Shown in pieces: positions 62,366 to 64,000 of a DNA stretch of 64,000 bases. The translations under genes and the position numbers were made by a program. The stretch is taken from contig NZ_CP079195.1 in assembly GCF_019263805.1 (NCBI RefSeq), forward strand, positions 127,501 to 191,500, in the 5' to 3' direction. The first letter of the stretch is position 1. Each line of letters opens with the position of its first letter. Origin of the DNA: Polaribacter sp. NJDZ03. GTDB taxonomy: Bacteria > Bacteroidota > Bacteroidia > Flavobacteriales > Flavobacteriaceae. The notes under the pieces are model-generated. The model was not told the DNA's origin. It was given only the letters and a program-made list of their open reading frames with translations, and ran no database searches.

Positions 62366-63502
62366 TTGAATTACTACGACTACATAATTGTTGGTGGGGG
62401 AGCGTCTGGCCTAATGATGGCTTACAGAATGTCTAAAGATTCTTTTTTTGATGATAAGTCTATATTAATTATAGATAAAGTTAAAAAGCAAGTTAACGAT
62501 AAAACTTGGTGTTATTGGGAAGAAGAAGATGGCGAGTGGAATGCTATTTTAACGGCTTCTTGGAAAAAAATTGTATTTAAGAGTGCTATTTATAGCAGTG
62601 TAGAATGTATTACTCCTTATCAATATAAAATGATTAGAAGTAAAGATTTTTATAAAAAAATATGGAATCAAATAGCATCGAAAGCTAACATTTCTTTTCT
62701 TGAAGAAAATGTAATTAGTATGAATCAACATTCGTCCGAAGCAGAAGTAATTACAGAAAATAAAGTTTTAAAAACAGCAACAGTCCTTAATAGTATTTTG
62801 AGTGATGCTTATAAAAAACAGACTAAATATCCTGTTTTAAGACAGCATTTTGTTGGTTTTTTTATACAAACACAAGAAGATTCTTTTGATGATAGTGCAG
62901 CCACTTTTATGGATTTTACAGTGGCACAAAAAGGAAATACGCGTTTTATGTATATACTTCCTTACAGTAAAAGAGAAGCTTTGTTTGAATATACATTATT
63001 TTCAAAAGACTTATTGGCATACAATATTTATAAAGAGGAGATAGAAAGTTACTTAGAGAGTAAAAATATTACCAATTATAAAATTATTGAAAAAGAACAG
63101 GGTTTGATACCAATGACGTGCTATAAGTTTTGGAATAAAAATTCTAAAAATATTATTCATATTGGTACTGCAGGTGGTTGGTCTAAAGCAAGTACTGGTT
63201 TTACTTTTAAAAATATCAATAAAAAAACAATTGAGTTAACCAATCATTTAAAACAGAATAAACCCTTACTTAAATTTCATAAAATAAATAAATTTTGGTT
63301 TTATGATTTATTGTTATTAGATATTTTAAGTAAAAAAAACCACTTAGGGTCTTTTCTTTTTTCAAATTTATTTAAACGTTCTTCACCTAAAAAAATATTG
63401 AAATTTTTAGATGAAGAAACTTCTGTGTATGAAGATTTACAAGTGATACTTAAAATGCCACCAAAACACTTTATAATCGCTCTTTTTAATAGAATTTTAT
63501 AA
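62366..63502 (+). CDS. crtY: Lycopene beta-cyclase
   Basis: 378 residues from a TTG start, MNYYDYIIVGGGASGLMMAY; no better ATG is available. The Rossmann motif IVGGGASGL binds FAD/NAD(P). DKTWCYWEEEDGEW and GTAGGWSKASTGFTFKNI are the CrtY/CrtL-type signatures. It forms the two beta rings of beta-carotene. It is 80 bp after crtZ and co-directional, so probably in the same transcript. Confidence 0.92.
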   Translation: MNYYDYIIVGGGASGLMMAYRMSKDSFFDDKSILIIDKVKKQVNDKTWCYWEEEDGEWNAILTASWKKIVFKSAIYSSVECITPYQYKMIRSKDFYKKIWNQIASKANISFLEENVISMNQHSSEAEVITENKVLKTATVLNSILSDAYKKQTKYPVLRQHFVGFFIQTQEDSFDDSAATFMDFTVAQKGNTRFMYILPYSKREALFEYTLFSKDLLAYNIYKEEIESYLESKNITNYKIIEKEQGLIPMTCYKFWNKNSKNIIHIGTAGGWSKASTGFTFKNINKKTIELTNHLKQNKPLLKFHKINKFWFYDLLLLDILSKKNHLGSFLFSNLFKRSSPKKILKFLDEETSVYEDLQVILKMPPKHFIIALFNRIL

Positions 63503-63512
63503 TTTCAAACCG

Positions 63513-64000
63513 CTATTTAAAACTTTTATTAAATACTTCTTTCATTACAGAGTAAGAAGTAGATGCTCCTGGCGATGCACCTAAAAGAGCAGCAATTTTT
63601 TTATCTTCAGAAATTATAATTTCTGTTCCAAATTCTAATTTACCAAATCCTTTCTTGTTCCTTTTTATAATTTGAACACGTTGTCCTGCAATTACAGTTT
63701 TCCAATCATCATTGTTTGCTTCAGGATAAAAAGCTCTTAATTCATCCATTCTGTCTTTAAACGATAATCTTACTTGTTGTATTAAATATTTTACTAGCGG
63801 TAGGTTTTGGTAACCTGCACCTAATAAGCTCATAATATTATCAAATTCTACAGATCTAGGTAAATCAAACATAGAACCATGTTTTAAGAATTTAGTTGTA
63901 AAGCCTGCAAAAGGGCCAAATAACAATTCTTTTCTACCGTTAATCATTCTAGAATCCATGTGAGGTACAGACATTGGTGGTGCACCACGACCTGCTTTTC
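63513..64000 (-). CDS. mqo: Malate:quinone oxidoreductase (C-terminal part)
   Basis: The last about 162 residues of a protein whose start lies beyond the window. PPMSVPHMDSRMINGRKELLFGPFAGF and LLGASPGASTSYSVMKEVFN are hallmark blocks of Mqo, an FAD enzyme that oxidises malate and passes electrons to quinone. The frame stays open to the window edge. Convergent with crtY, 10 bp apart. Confidence 0.9.
   Translation of the reverse strand, partial: KAGRGAPPMSVPHMDSRMINGRKELLFGPFAGFTTKFLKHGSMFDLPRSVEFDNIMSLLGAGYQNLPLVKYLIQQVRLSFKDRMDELRAFYPEANNDDWKTVIAGQRVQIIKRNKKGFGKLEFGTEIIISEDKKIAALLGASPGASTSYSVMKEVFNKSFK

Overview
This window is 64 kb of a low-GC chromosome from a member of the Bacteroidota, almost certainly a Flavobacteriaceae. 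A marine genus such as Polaribacter or Tenacibaculum fits, but the genus is a guess. The evidence is the Bacteroidota-type promoter element TAnnTTTG upstream of several genes, a type IX secretion (T9SS) type A sorting domain, a 1113-residue SecA, a TonB receptor with an N-terminal carboxypeptidase-regulatory-like domain, and flavobacterial dispersed palindromes. I found no rRNA, tRNA, prophage, CRISPR array or transposase gene. Most of the window is core metabolism in short operons, with the interesting material in intergenic DNA and at the right end.

Left part (1-12.3 kb): ornithine aminotransferase, a 2-oxo acid dehydrogenase E2, secreted and lipoprotein hypotheticals, an acetyltransferase gene broken by one amber codon, a zinc peptidase, an orphan membrane-anchored gene followed by an integron-attC-like palindrome, an amidohydrolase, a cupin, HtpG and a FabH-type ketosynthase. 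From 12.3 to 14.4 kb, between two convergent genes, is an array of twelve palindromic repeats with a period of about 159 bp. One repeat has lost its right arm and carries a complete GIY-YIG nuclease gene in its place. This REP-plus-nuclease arrangement is the best candidate here for a poorly described system.

Middle (14.4-43 kb): an Old Yellow Enzyme, a Crp-family regulator, a D-2-hydroxyacid dehydrogenase and a CoA-binding protein. A compact operon follows (pyrR, pyrB, an embedded toxin-antitoxin-like pair, a STAS-like protein, a protein that is little more than a T9SS sorting domain, rnz). Then come a TPR protein, an amino acid permease, an M28 peptidase, FecCD/FecE-type transporter genes, rdgB, rlmH, nadC, an M3 peptidase operon, a broken four-helix-bundle gene, hisS, folE and secA.

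Right part (43-64 kb): a cobalamin adenosyltransferase, a Wza/Wzc pair whose kinase ends in a (YG)9 tail, a DinB pseudogene, a deaminase, fumC, a MITE-like element (second copy of one at 39.1 kb) abutting a large multi-hairpin repeat, a TonB-type receptor, arsC-like, a heptamer microsatellite at the end of prfB, a threonine aldolase, and an ECF sigma factor operon. Last is a carotenoid cluster: a MerR/CarH-like regulator with both cobalamin-binding motifs, then crtI-crtB-crtZ-crtY, predicted to make zeaxanthin. The dyad over the crtI promoter and the adenosyltransferase elsewhere in the window support adenosylcobalamin-dependent light control of pigment. The window ends inside malate:quinone oxidoreductase.
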